The position numbers and the translations under genes were made by a program. A DNA stretch of 9,344 nucleotides from Bacteroidia bacterium. Lineage in GTDB: Bacteria; Bacteroidota; Bacteroidia; Cytophagales; Cyclobacteriaceae. The notes below the pieces were generated by a model that made no database searches, was not told where the DNA came from, and worked only from the letters and a program-made list of their open reading frames with translations. The DNA is taken from assembly GCA_025356795.1 (NCBI GenBank), contig JANXRR010000069.1, positions 1 to 9,344 of the forward strand, written 5' to 3'. Positions 1-6,237 of the stretch are shown here, piece by piece (positions within the stretch are counted from its first letter, which is position 1; each line of letters starts with the position of its first letter).

Positions 1-1
1 T

Positions 2-1165
2 GGTACAGGAGTTCATCCGTTTAGACTTTCTTTCTTACCAAGGCAAGCAGGCTTATTTGTTTATACGATTGAGATCCATGAAGGCAAAAAAGTAACGTCA
101 TACAAGCTTCCTGTGGAAGTGGTAGCGAATAAAAAATTAAACTTACTTTTTCTGCAACATTATCCTACAGCAGAATTAAAATATTTAAAGAACTTCGTTT
201 CTGCGCAAGGGCATAGTATTGTTGCGAGGTCCCAAATCTCTAAAGATAATTATCGCTATGAATATGTTAATCATGACCAGGTTCGTATAGATCATTTTTC
301 TGTTGATTTATTAAATTCGTTTGATGTAATGATAACTGATAACGAAACATTAGGGTTGTTAAATAGATCAGATAAAGATGTTCTTGAAGATAACATAAAG
401 AACGGATTAGGTCTTGTTATGCTATTCAATTCAATTGAGGATAGCAATAAAAATAATTTCTTTTTCATTCCATTAATTAAATTTCCCAAGGATACTGTTA
501 GAGTTAAAATGGAATCGTCAACGTATACATTTTCTGTTTTGCCAGCCAAAGTGAGTGAACAGAATACAGAAGTAATCAGGCGAACAAAAGAAAGAATACT
601 TTCTGGTTATGTTTCTAAAGAAGGTGGAAAGATCGGCTTTCAATTTCTGCAAGAAACCTATAAGCTTGCGCTGCAAGGTAAGGTTATAGAGTATTCAACT
701 TTATGGTCGCCCTTATTGGAGCGCATAGCACGTTACGAAAATCCAGCTTTTAAAATTCAATTGGAAAATCGATTTCCAGTCTATCCTGATGAACCTGTGA
801 AGGTGAATGTGATTGCTTCTAAAGCAGACATTGAACTTGCCATGGATGGTGTACCGCTCCCTGTGCGTGAAGATGTGGTAATCGACAATTACTTTCACGG
901 AACAAGTTGGACAGAAAACCCGGGATGGCATCAAATAACCCTTCAACACGATTCGATCTTCAAAAATTATTACGTATCTCACCTTGATGAATGGCAATCC
1001 CTTAGAGCAGCACAGCAACAGAAAGCTAATGAGCTAGCATCATCTCAGGTGAATGATAAAAAGGAAATTATGATTTATGGCGAAAATCAGCCCATTCATG
1101 CGTTAGCTTTCTTTTTGATGTTTATTGTATCGGCTGGGTTCTTATGGCTTGCTCCTAAGTGGTAG
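2..1165 (+). CDS. C-terminal part of a membrane-anchored protein with a degenerate glutamine-amidotransferase-like domain (5' partial)
   Basis: The reading frame is open from base 2, so the gene starts before the window; the GTG at 113 lies inside the coding frame and is not a convincing start. The visible 387 residues begin with a beta-rich stretch (GTGVHPFRLSFLPRQAG), then an alpha/beta region (ANKKLNLLFLQHYPTAELKY, then a FDVMITDNE segment and NGLGLVMLF) that resembles the class-I glutamine-amidotransferase-like fold found in Bacteroidota membrane proteins of the BatA/von Willebrand neighbourhood type. A second beta-rich part follows, and a single C-terminal membrane helix (about HALAFFLMFIVSAGFLWLAP) ends three residues later with Lys-Trp. 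No cysteine occurs anywhere in the visible part, so an amidotransferase nucleophile is absent and a catalytic role is unlikely. Most of the visible chain is probably outside the cytoplasm, by inference. The family assignment is from memory and moderate; the coding call is firm. Function unknown. Confidence 0.7.
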   Translation, partial: GTGVHPFRLSFLPRQAGLFVYTIEIHEGKKVTSYKLPVEVVANKKLNLLFLQHYPTAELKYLKNFVSAQGHSIVARSQISKDNYRYEYVNHDQVRIDHFSVDLLNSFDVMITDNETLGLLNRSDKDVLEDNIKNGLGLVMLFNSIEDSNKNNFFFIPLIKFPKDTVRVKMESSTYTFSVLPAKVSEQNTEVIRRTKERILSGYVSKEGGKIGFQFLQETYKLALQGKVIEYSTLWSPLLERIARYENPAFKIQLENRFPVYPDEPVKVNVIASKADIELAMDGVPLPVREDVVIDNYFHGTSWTENPGWHQITLQHDSIFKNYYVSHLDEWQSLRAAQQQKANELASSQVNDKKEIMIYGENQPIHALAFFLMFIVSAGFLWLAPKW

Positions 1166-1228
1166 TTGTTGCACATCTTAAAAGCGATATAAATCTAAAA
1201 ATGAAATGCAGGACACAAGTAGAATTAT

Positions 1229-1274
1229 TTTTGAGAATAGAATTGCCCAATTCAACTAACATCTATTCTTAAAA
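1229..1274. repeat. 13-bp AT-rich hairpin downstream of the first gene
   Basis: Arms 1229-1241 (TTTTGAGAATAGA) and 1262-1274 (TCTATTCTTAAAA) pair at 12 of 13 positions as Watson-Crick pairs, plus one G-T wobble, around a 20-base loop. The loop itself overlaps a GAATT/AATTC mini-repeat (1240-1253). It starts 63 bases after the stop codon of the upstream gene. It may be a transcript-end or mRNA-stabilising structure, but no T-tract follows on the plus strand, so it is not a canonical intrinsic terminator. Confidence 0.5.
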
Positions 1275-1345
1275 CTCCATTTAAAGCCTTTACTCCATAG
1301 TATGATTAACATTCAGTTAACTTTATATTACTTGGAGTTTCTTGT

Positions 1346-1355
1346 TGGTTAACCA
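1346..1355. repeat. 10-bp perfect palindrome TGGTTAACCA
   Basis: A perfect palindrome in the region upstream of the gene at 1525, about 170 bases before its start. Two related GTTAA/TTAAC words sit nearby at 1306-1320. It could be a binding site for a dimeric regulator, but a single 10-bp palindrome in AT-rich DNA can also arise by chance. Confidence 0.3.
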
Positions 1356-1524
1356 TATTCTGTTTACTTCTCATTTGCCCGATGATGAATCTATAAAAGG
1401 TAAGCCATCGACTTCCTTCCTTAAAATCATTAACTGCGGTTCTTTTTTTTAACAATTTATTTAAAATGGGAACTCACTGGATTCGTTTATTTTATTCAGA
1501 TATTTACACTTCGCCAGCACTAAG

Positions 1525-2988
1525 ATGGAAGATATATTTCAAAAGAAACTAAGCACTCAAGAAAAGGCCCTTAGAATTAACTTGACTAAGGCCATTTATG
1601 GATCATTTGCTGAGATTGGAGCCGGGCAGGAGGTGGCTGCCAATTTTTTTAAAGTTGGCGGTGCATCTGGAACTATTGCTAAAACAATGTCGGCCTATGA
1701 CATGAAGTTTAGTGATGCAATTTATGGAGTGGGTGATCGATATGTGTCTGAAGATCGATTGCAACGAATGCTTAGCCACGAATACGTGTTGCTTCCCGAA
1801 CGGTTATCACATAGAATTAATGAGACACGTTTTTTTGCTTTTGCCGATACTGTAGAAGCGTTAAATTTTGAGCGCACCAATCAAGGGCAAGGGTGGATGG
1901 GTGTACGCTTTCAATTAAGCCCTGGGGGCGAACCCAATGAATGTGTTATTCATGTTAAAATGTTTGATACAGATTCTCTTCAACAGCAATATGCCGTAGG
2001 AATTTTAGGAGTAAACATGATTTACGGTTGCATGCTCTTGAGCGATTCCGAAGAGATTTTAACCTCTCTGATGGATGGACTCACCACCCGTAGAATAGAG
2101 ATTGATATGTTTAGAATTTCAGGCCCTGATTTCAAGAAAATTGACAATCGGCTAATGGCACTTAAGCTTGTTAAAAACGGGTTTACAAAAGCTGCTATGT
2201 TTGGCCCCGATGGAACGGTGATGCAACCGTCAGAGGCTTTGTATAAAAAAAACGTATTGGTTTTAAGAGGTCGCTTTAGGCCTGTAACCCATGTAAATGT
2301 TGACATGCTCTTAACTTCGTTGAGACATTTTAAAAATGAAAAAGACGTAGATCGCTCGAAGATTGTTGTCTTAACTGAGCTTACTTTAAATGATTTAAGT
2401 CCTGATGGCAAAATTGATGAAACGGATTTCCTACATCGAGCGGATATCATTTGTTCGCTGGGGCAAATGGTATTGGTTTCAAATTATTTCGAATATTACC
2501 GATTAGTTGATTATCTATCCAAAATAACCAAAGGAAAGAAAACTGCTATAATAATGGGCATTTATGCACTGCAAAAAGTATTTGAAGAAAAAACGTACGA
2601 TAATATTAGAGGTGGCATTTTGGAAAGTTTTGCCTCTCTTTTTGGAAACAATGTGAAGCTTTATATTTATCCTGCTTCTAAGAAAGACAAAGAGCTTTTC
2701 ACACTTAAAGATTTTGAGCATCAGCTTCCTGACAATCTTAAAAATCTATTTAGGTATTTGATGGATAACAATAAAATGGAAGACATTAAAGGTGCCAACA
2801 TCAATAATCTCCACATCATATCTGACAATGTGTTGGCTATGATAAAAAATGGAGAAAATGGTTGGGAGAAATTTGTTCCACACAAAGTTGAAGAAGCTAT
2901 TAAAGAACAAAAGCTATTTGATTATCACCCACCCTTATTGCCAGTTGAAAATAGTACCGTCAAAGAAATGAAAGATAACCTTGAATAG
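1525..2988 (+). CDS. Conserved cytoplasmic protein of unknown function with a nucleotidyltransferase-like GRFxPxxH motif
   Basis: A 487-residue soluble protein with no signal peptide and no membrane helix. It belongs to a highly conserved bacterial family that I recognise by its conserved stretches: YGSFAEIGAGQEVA (26-39), a FFKVGGASGTIAKTMSAYDM block, FAFADTV, GQGWMGVRFQL, the IDMFRISGPDF block, AAMFGPDGTVMQPSEALYKK (224-242 region) and VLRGRFRPVTHVNVDML (246-262). From memory, homologues are often labelled 'TonB-dependent receptor' or a nicotinate/nicotinamide nucleotide adenylyltransferase. The first label is not credible for a protein with no signal or barrel features. The second probably comes from Gly249-Arg-Phe-Arg-Pro-Val-Thr-His256, which recalls the GRFxPxHxGH signature, although the rest does not look like that fold. 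The start at 1525 has no Shine-Dalgarno sequence but keeps the family-like N-terminus (MEDIFQKKL). The stop overlaps or nearly touches the next gene, so the two are probably co-translated. Function is unknown. Confidence 0.9.
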   Translation: MEDIFQKKLSTQEKALRINLTKAIYGSFAEIGAGQEVAANFFKVGGASGTIAKTMSAYDMKFSDAIYGVGDRYVSEDRLQRMLSHEYVLLPERLSHRINETRFFAFADTVEALNFERTNQGQGWMGVRFQLSPGGEPNECVIHVKMFDTDSLQQQYAVGILGVNMIYGCMLLSDSEEILTSLMDGLTTRRIEIDMFRISGPDFKKIDNRLMALKLVKNGFTKAAMFGPDGTVMQPSEALYKKNVLVLRGRFRPVTHVNVDMLLTSLRHFKNEKDVDRSKIVVLTELTLNDLSPDGKIDETDFLHRADIICSLGQMVLVSNYFEYYRLVDYLSKITKGKKTAIIMGIYALQKVFEEKTYDNIRGGILESFASLFGNNVKLYIYPASKKDKELFTLKDFEHQLPDNLKNLFRYLMDNNKMEDIKGANINNLHIISDNVLAMIKNGENGWEKFVPHKVEEAIKEQKLFDYHPPLLPVENSTVKEMKDNLE

Positions 2989-4480
2989 ATGGCTAATGAA
3001 GCTGAGCACACGCCAAATTTTATTCATTGGTTTAATCTTCTTTATAATCACAGCAAGCACAAGTATTGGATACCATCATTCGGATGAGCATTGGCAGTTG
3101 TTAGAATTCGCCAATTTTAAATTGGGCAGGTCGCCTCAATATGATCTGGCGTCTGAATATGGCAAAGAGATGCGCTCAGCATTTCAACCCAGTGTAGCGT
3201 TTTTAACGATTCGATTTCTTGAAGGCATAGGAATTAAAAATCCTTTTGATGTTGCATTTGTTTTACGAATTCTATCCTGTGTACTCGGTTGGTTTGCATT
3301 TACTGCAATTGTTATCAAAAGCAAAAAACTTGGTATAAATGAAGAGTATCAAAAATTATTGGCAGCAATCTCCATGTTCTTATGGTTTATTCCATATACT
3401 TCATGTCGGTTCTCAAATGAAAATTATTCTGGTATTTTTTTCTGTTTTGCAATAATCATTGTTGGAATTAATTCATCAACTCACTGGAAATATTTTTTAC
3501 TGGCTGGAGTTCTGATTGGAATTTCTTATCTCTGCCGATTTCAAATTCTTTTTGCAGCTATTGGCTTACTTGCATGGATGGCATTTATAAAGAAGTTGCC
3601 CATGGTCACCATTATTATATTTCTTTCTGGATTTTTCATTGTATTTGTAATCGGTCTTTTTATTGACCAATGGTTTTATGGTCATTTCACATTTACTGCT
3701 TACAATTATTTCTATGCTAATATCATTAAAGGAGTAGCGTCAAGTTTTGGAGTTTCTCCTTGGTGGTATTATTTCAATATGGTTTTTGAAAGTGCGGCAG
3801 CTCCTATCAGCATTGTTATTCTTGCGGGTTATTTTTATTCATTATGCTACTTTAGGCTTCATGCCTTTCATTGGGCTGTTTTCTTCTTTGTGCTAGGTCA
3901 TTGTTTGGTAGGTCATAAGGAATTGCGATTTTTATTTCCTATGATTTATTTGCTTCCATTTATTCTTGTTTTAGGTTTTGGAAAAGCAACTAAAAATGGG
4001 AAAAATTATATCCAAAAAAGTAGATTAATCAAACTATTTTTTGGGCTAGTACTCATCGAAAATGGTCTGCTGCTATTAGTAATTGCATTGCTTAAGCCAG
4101 CGGAAGAAACAACCTCCTTCAATCAATTTATCTATACTTTGGCAAGTAAACAACCTGTAACAATTTTTTATATTGATAAAGATCCTTATCAGTTTGGTGA
4201 TCAAAGACAATACTTCTACTGTCCCAAAAACCTTTCCCTCCAACGAATTGAAAACGATTCAACCATCATGCGCTATAAACCTGCTGCTAATTCGCTACTC
4301 TTAGTTTATGATGAAAAATTTTATGCTTCCGAAAATGTGAAGGCTTATATTGGCAAGCCTGTTTTTAAAACTTTTCCTTTATGGTTAAGTAATGTTAATT
4401 ATGGTAATTGGTTGAGCCGGGCGAAATCGTGGAGTTTATATGAATTAAAAAAATCTAATAAACTATTTATAGAGATTTAA
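2981..4480 (+). CDS. GT-C glycosyltransferase, Alg9/PIG-B-like (GT22) mannosyltransferase family
   Basis: A multi-spanning membrane protein of 499 residues with about ten hydrophobic segments (roughly 12-30, 92-112, 126-140, 150-164, 170-204, 207-229, 270-290, 296-311, 316-334, 350-371) and a soluble C-terminal part of about 120 residues. The first external loop carries His33-Ser-Asp35-Glu36-His, the position of the HPDE motif of Alg9/PIG-B enzymes, followed by a region ending in EMRSAFQPS. GVSPWWYYF (257-265) and the HKELRF motif (312-317, family form HKExRF) support GT22. Members transfer a sugar, usually mannose, from a polyprenyl-phosphate donor on the outer face of the membrane; the acceptor here is unknown. 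The start is either TTG 2981, overlapping the previous gene by 8 bp, or ATG 2996, 7 bp after its stop and giving MKLSTRQILF. Neither has a clear ribosome binding site; the ATG is at least as likely. The 3' end overlaps the convergent arginase-family gene by 18 bp. Confidence 0.85.
   Translation: MNRWLMKLSTRQILFIGLIFFIITASTSIGYHHSDEHWQLLEFANFKLGRSPQYDLASEYGKEMRSAFQPSVAFLTIRFLEGIGIKNPFDVAFVLRILSCVLGWFAFTAIVIKSKKLGINEEYQKLLAAISMFLWFIPYTSCRFSNENYSGIFFCFAIIIVGINSSTHWKYFLLAGVLIGISYLCRFQILFAAIGLLAWMAFIKKLPMVTIIIFLSGFFIVFVIGLFIDQWFYGHFTFTAYNYFYANIIKGVASSFGVSPWWYYFNMVFESAAAPISIVILAGYFYSLCYFRLHAFHWAVFFFVLGHCLVGHKELRFLFPMIYLLPFILVLGFGKATKNGKNYIQKSRLIKLFFGLVLIENGLLLLVIALLKPAEETTSFNQFIYTLASKQPVTIFYIDKDPYQFGDQRQYFYCPKNLSLQRIENDSTIMRYKPAANSLLLVYDEKFYASENVKAYIGKPVFKTFPLWLSNVNYGNWLSRAKSWSLYELKKSNKLFIEI
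4463..4480. other. 18-bp convergent (tail-to-tail) gene overlap
   Basis: The plus-strand glycosyltransferase gene ends with TAA at 4478-4480 and the minus-strand arginase-family gene ends with TAG at 4465-4463, so the two coding regions share 18 bp. There is no room for an ordinary terminator between them; each transcript must end inside, or read through, the opposing gene. Both ends were checked in the sequence. Confidence 0.85.
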
Positions 4481-5521
4481 TTTCCCTTGCGAAACAGCCA
4501 TCCAATTACATAATTCGAACAGCATTCTTGATCCAACCTGAAGATCCCAAATGCTCTCGCCCGACACTTCGCTTAAGTCGAATCCAATAATTCGTTTCCC
4601 CGACAATACAACTTGTTTAATCAAATAAGTTATTTGTTCAAATTCAAATCCGCCAGGAACGGGCGTGCCTGTGCCTGGGCATAGTTTAGGATCAAGCCCA
4701 TCAATATCAAAACTGATATAAATAAGGTCGGGCAGTTCTTGAATGATTTCGTGGCAGATAGCTTTCCATGTTTTCCCATTGAACAAATCAGTTTTTATAT
4801 CGGCATCAAAAAATGTTTTTATCCGGGAGTTAGATTGTTGAATTGTGTTAAACTCCTGCTCGCAATAGTCTCTTATTCCTACTTGCACAAGGCGTGAAAG
4901 ATTTTTAAGTTTAAGCGCATTATTCATTATAGAAGCATGCGAGTAATTAAAGTTCTCAGACGATTTTCTTAAATCCGCATGTGCATCAATTTGAAGAACA
5001 CCAAAATTAGAATGCCTTTCGTCAAGTGCCCTTAAAAAGCCAAGAGGAGTGCTGTGATCTCCTCCAAGCAGACCTACCATTTTTCCTTTTTGAAGCAATT
5101 GATGAGTAGTTTCTCTTATATAAATAGCAAGATTTTCGCAGCCTTCGTTTACCTTTTGAGTGAGCACTTTAAAGCCTTCGACCACATTGCCACTTTCAAG
5201 TGCTTGAATGTGCATTTCTGAGAACCTTCTTAACCGATCACTTTCTTTTTTTAGATCGGAAGGAAATTCCAACATAGCTATTTTTAACCTCCAGACTTCC
5301 TCTATTTCTTTTGAAAATAAATCTATTTGAGACGATACGTTAATGATTTTTGATGGAGCTAATGCCGTTCCAGTATTAGAGGAAACAGTTACTTCCCAAG
5401 GAACGGGCACAATTACTAATTGTGCTTCATGTAAAGAATAAGGAAGACCAAATAATTTACCCTTAATGCCAATTCCATTGTGATCAAATGATGAGTTTGC
5501 TGTAAATGCTTGATCCTGCAT
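4463..5521 (-). CDS. Arginase/agmatinase/formimidoylglutamase superfamily ureohydrolase
   Basis: A 352-residue cytoplasmic enzyme predicted to hydrolyse a guanidino or formimino compound (arginine, agmatine or formimidoylglutamate), releasing urea or formamide. All binuclear manganese motifs are present: GGDHS (153-157, His156), DAHADLR (Asp179, His181, Asp183) and SFDIDGLDP (Asp272, Asp274). A conserved-type Glu lies in DLSEVSG (Glu318), and YSHAS (His195) sits where arginase has its catalytic loop histidine. GGDHS comes about 35-50 residues later than in typical agmatinases or arginases because of an extra charged, probably helical segment around 75-145. The exact substrate cannot be read from the sequence, and no histidine-degradation (hut) or arginine genes are adjacent. 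The ATG at 5521 lies 2 bp beyond the stop of the phosphatase gene, without a clear Shine-Dalgarno sequence, so translation is probably coupled to it. Confidence 0.9.
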   Translation of the reverse strand: MQDQAFTANSSFDHNGIGIKGKLFGLPYSLHEAQLVIVPVPWEVTVSSNTGTALAPSKIINVSSQIDLFSKEIEEVWRLKIAMLEFPSDLKKESDRLRRFSEMHIQALESGNVVEGFKVLTQKVNEGCENLAIYIRETTHQLLQKGKMVGLLGGDHSTPLGFLRALDERHSNFGVLQIDAHADLRKSSENFNYSHASIMNNALKLKNLSRLVQVGIRDYCEQEFNTIQQSNSRIKTFFDADIKTDLFNGKTWKAICHEIIQELPDLIYISFDIDGLDPKLCPGTGTPVPGGFEFEQITYLIKQVVLSGKRIIGFDLSEVSGESIWDLQVGSRMLFELCNWMAVSQGKLNLYK

Positions 5522-5523
5522 AC

Positions 5524-6021
5524 TTATTCTAACAACTCTGGGGAAGTGAAATGTACCAATTCACCAGAAGCCTTTTCTAACTGTTCCCATCTGAGCTGGT
5601 TAAACTGAATAATTGCTAAACCTCCCGGAGGCAATGCCCCTAACTCGGTTTTACAGAGAAATTCAGATAAGTAGGAGAGGTGAGGATTATGACCTATTAA
5701 TACTACTGAGTTATATTCTTCTCCTAATTCATGTATAAACTCAACCATACTTTTTACTGATGCTATATAGAGTTCCTCCGCTTGTGCAATCAAGTTAGGA
5801 TTATAGCCTATTCCATTGCTAACTATTGTTGCTGTTGCAATTGCTCTGGTAGCAGTACTTGCTGTAATGAGATCAATCCCAATTCCTTGTTTCTTAATGA
5901 AAGTTCCTATTTTGACAGCGCCATTTACACCTTCCCGAGACAATTCACGATGTTTATCTGAATTGCCCGGTTGTTTTTCGGAACTGTGCGCGTGCCGCAA
6001 GATTAACAATGTTTTGATCAT
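5524..6021 (-). CDS. sixA: SixA-type phosphohistidine phosphatase (histidine phosphatase superfamily, branch 1)
   Basis: A 165-residue soluble protein matching the compact SixA size class. The phosphate-pocket residues are present: LRHAHSSE (Arg9, catalytic His10), a second arginine in the STATRAIATA segment (Arg59), Glu83 in EELY, and His111 in IGHNPHLS. RELSREG (25-31) matches the RPLSxRG region. E. coli SixA removes phosphate from a histidine on signalling or phosphotransferase proteins; the target here is unknown, and other small-molecule or protein phosphatases of this superfamily remain possible. The ATG at 6021 is preceded by an AAAGGA sequence on the minus strand (complement of 6032-6037), a plausible ribosome binding site and one of the few in this window. 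It is the first gene of a two-gene unit with the arginase-family gene and is divergent from topA. Confidence 0.9.
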   Translation of the reverse strand: MIKTLLILRHAHSSEKQPGNSDKHRELSREGVNGAVKIGTFIKKQGIGIDLITASTATRAIATATIVSNGIGYNPNLIAQAEELYIASVKSMVEFIHELGEEYNSVVLIGHNPHLSYLSEFLCKTELGALPPGGLAIIQFNQLRWEQLEKASGELVHFTSPELLE

Positions 6022-6237
6022 ACACCTTGTCCTTTCAACCGAAATTATTTCGTTAAAATTAAATATTTTAAATCACAAAAGAGATACTCAAATAAATCTT
6101 GTTAACATGGTGAATCTTATCGAGTTGAGTTAATTGTTGTTGGGTGGCAACAACACGCATATTGATCAACCAATAATTTGAAAATTTTATTTTTTAAAAA
6201 AATACTGATATTTGATCCCGTTGAACCAAACCTTAGC
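6022..6237. promoter_or_regulatory. Divergent promoter region between the phosphatase operon and topA
   Basis: This 216-bp AT-rich gap lies between two gene starts pointing away from each other, so it should carry promoters for both. For topA the best candidate is TTTG (6177-6180) with GATATTTG (6207-6214), one mismatch from the Bacteroidota -7 consensus TAnnTTTG. The 26-base spacer is longer than usual, so this is weak. No good match was found for the minus-strand unit. The region also contains a perfect hairpin (6135-6155) and an A/T palindromic tract (6189-6203). Confidence 0.5.
6135..6155. repeat. Perfect 8-bp hairpin upstream of topA
   Basis: TGTTGTTG (6135-6142) and CAACAACA (6148-6155) are exact reverse complements around a 5-base loop GGTGG. 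No T-tract follows on either strand, so it is not an intrinsic terminator. It sits 83 bases before the topA start and 114 bases before the phosphatase start. It could be a protein-binding inverted repeat or a leader hairpin of either transcript. Confidence 0.55.

Larger units (their letters stand above)
1166..1524. other. 359-bp AT-rich non-coding region with inverted repeats
   Basis: No credible gene is visible here on either strand: stops are frequent and nothing looks like a tRNA or a familiar structured RNA. It holds a 13-bp imperfect hairpin (1229-1274), an 8-bp inverted repeat with arms at 1272-1279 and 1333-1340, a small TTAAC/GTTAA repeat (1306-1320), a 10-bp palindrome (1346-1355) and a run of eight T (1443-1450). 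It must contain the 3' end of the upstream transcript and probably the promoter for the gene at 1525. A string matching the Bacteroidota -7 consensus TAnnTTTG lies at 1226-1233, but it has no convincing -33 partner and overlaps the hairpin, so I do not call it a promoter. Confidence 0.6.

Noticed and set aside
113..115. GTG as the start of the first gene
   Set aside because: The same frame is open to base 2 and the upstream residues (GTGVHPFRLSF and onward) look like real protein, so the gene begins before the window.
1443..1450. Run of eight T as an intrinsic terminator
   Set aside because: Only a 3-bp stem (AAC/GTT around TGCG) precedes it, and it lies nearly 280 bases after the upstream stop codon.
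2022..2450. A 142-residue minus-strand reading frame inside the conserved unknown gene
   Set aside because: Its sequence is the low-complexity Ser-rich type expected from antisense reading of a conserved plus-strand gene.
1525..2988. TonB-dependent receptor function
   Set aside because: This label is attached to relatives as I remember, but the protein has no signal peptide, plug domain or barrel-like C-terminus.
5816..6133. A 105-residue plus-strand reading frame opposite the phosphatase gene
   Set aside because: It is antisense to a well-supported gene whose catalytic motifs are intact, and its sequence resembles no protein I know.
6178..6237. TTG start adding 20 residues to topoisomerase I
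   Set aside because: The added residues are AT-run encoded and unlike the family; the ATG at 6238 places MSKNLVIVESPAKAKTI at the usual N-terminus.
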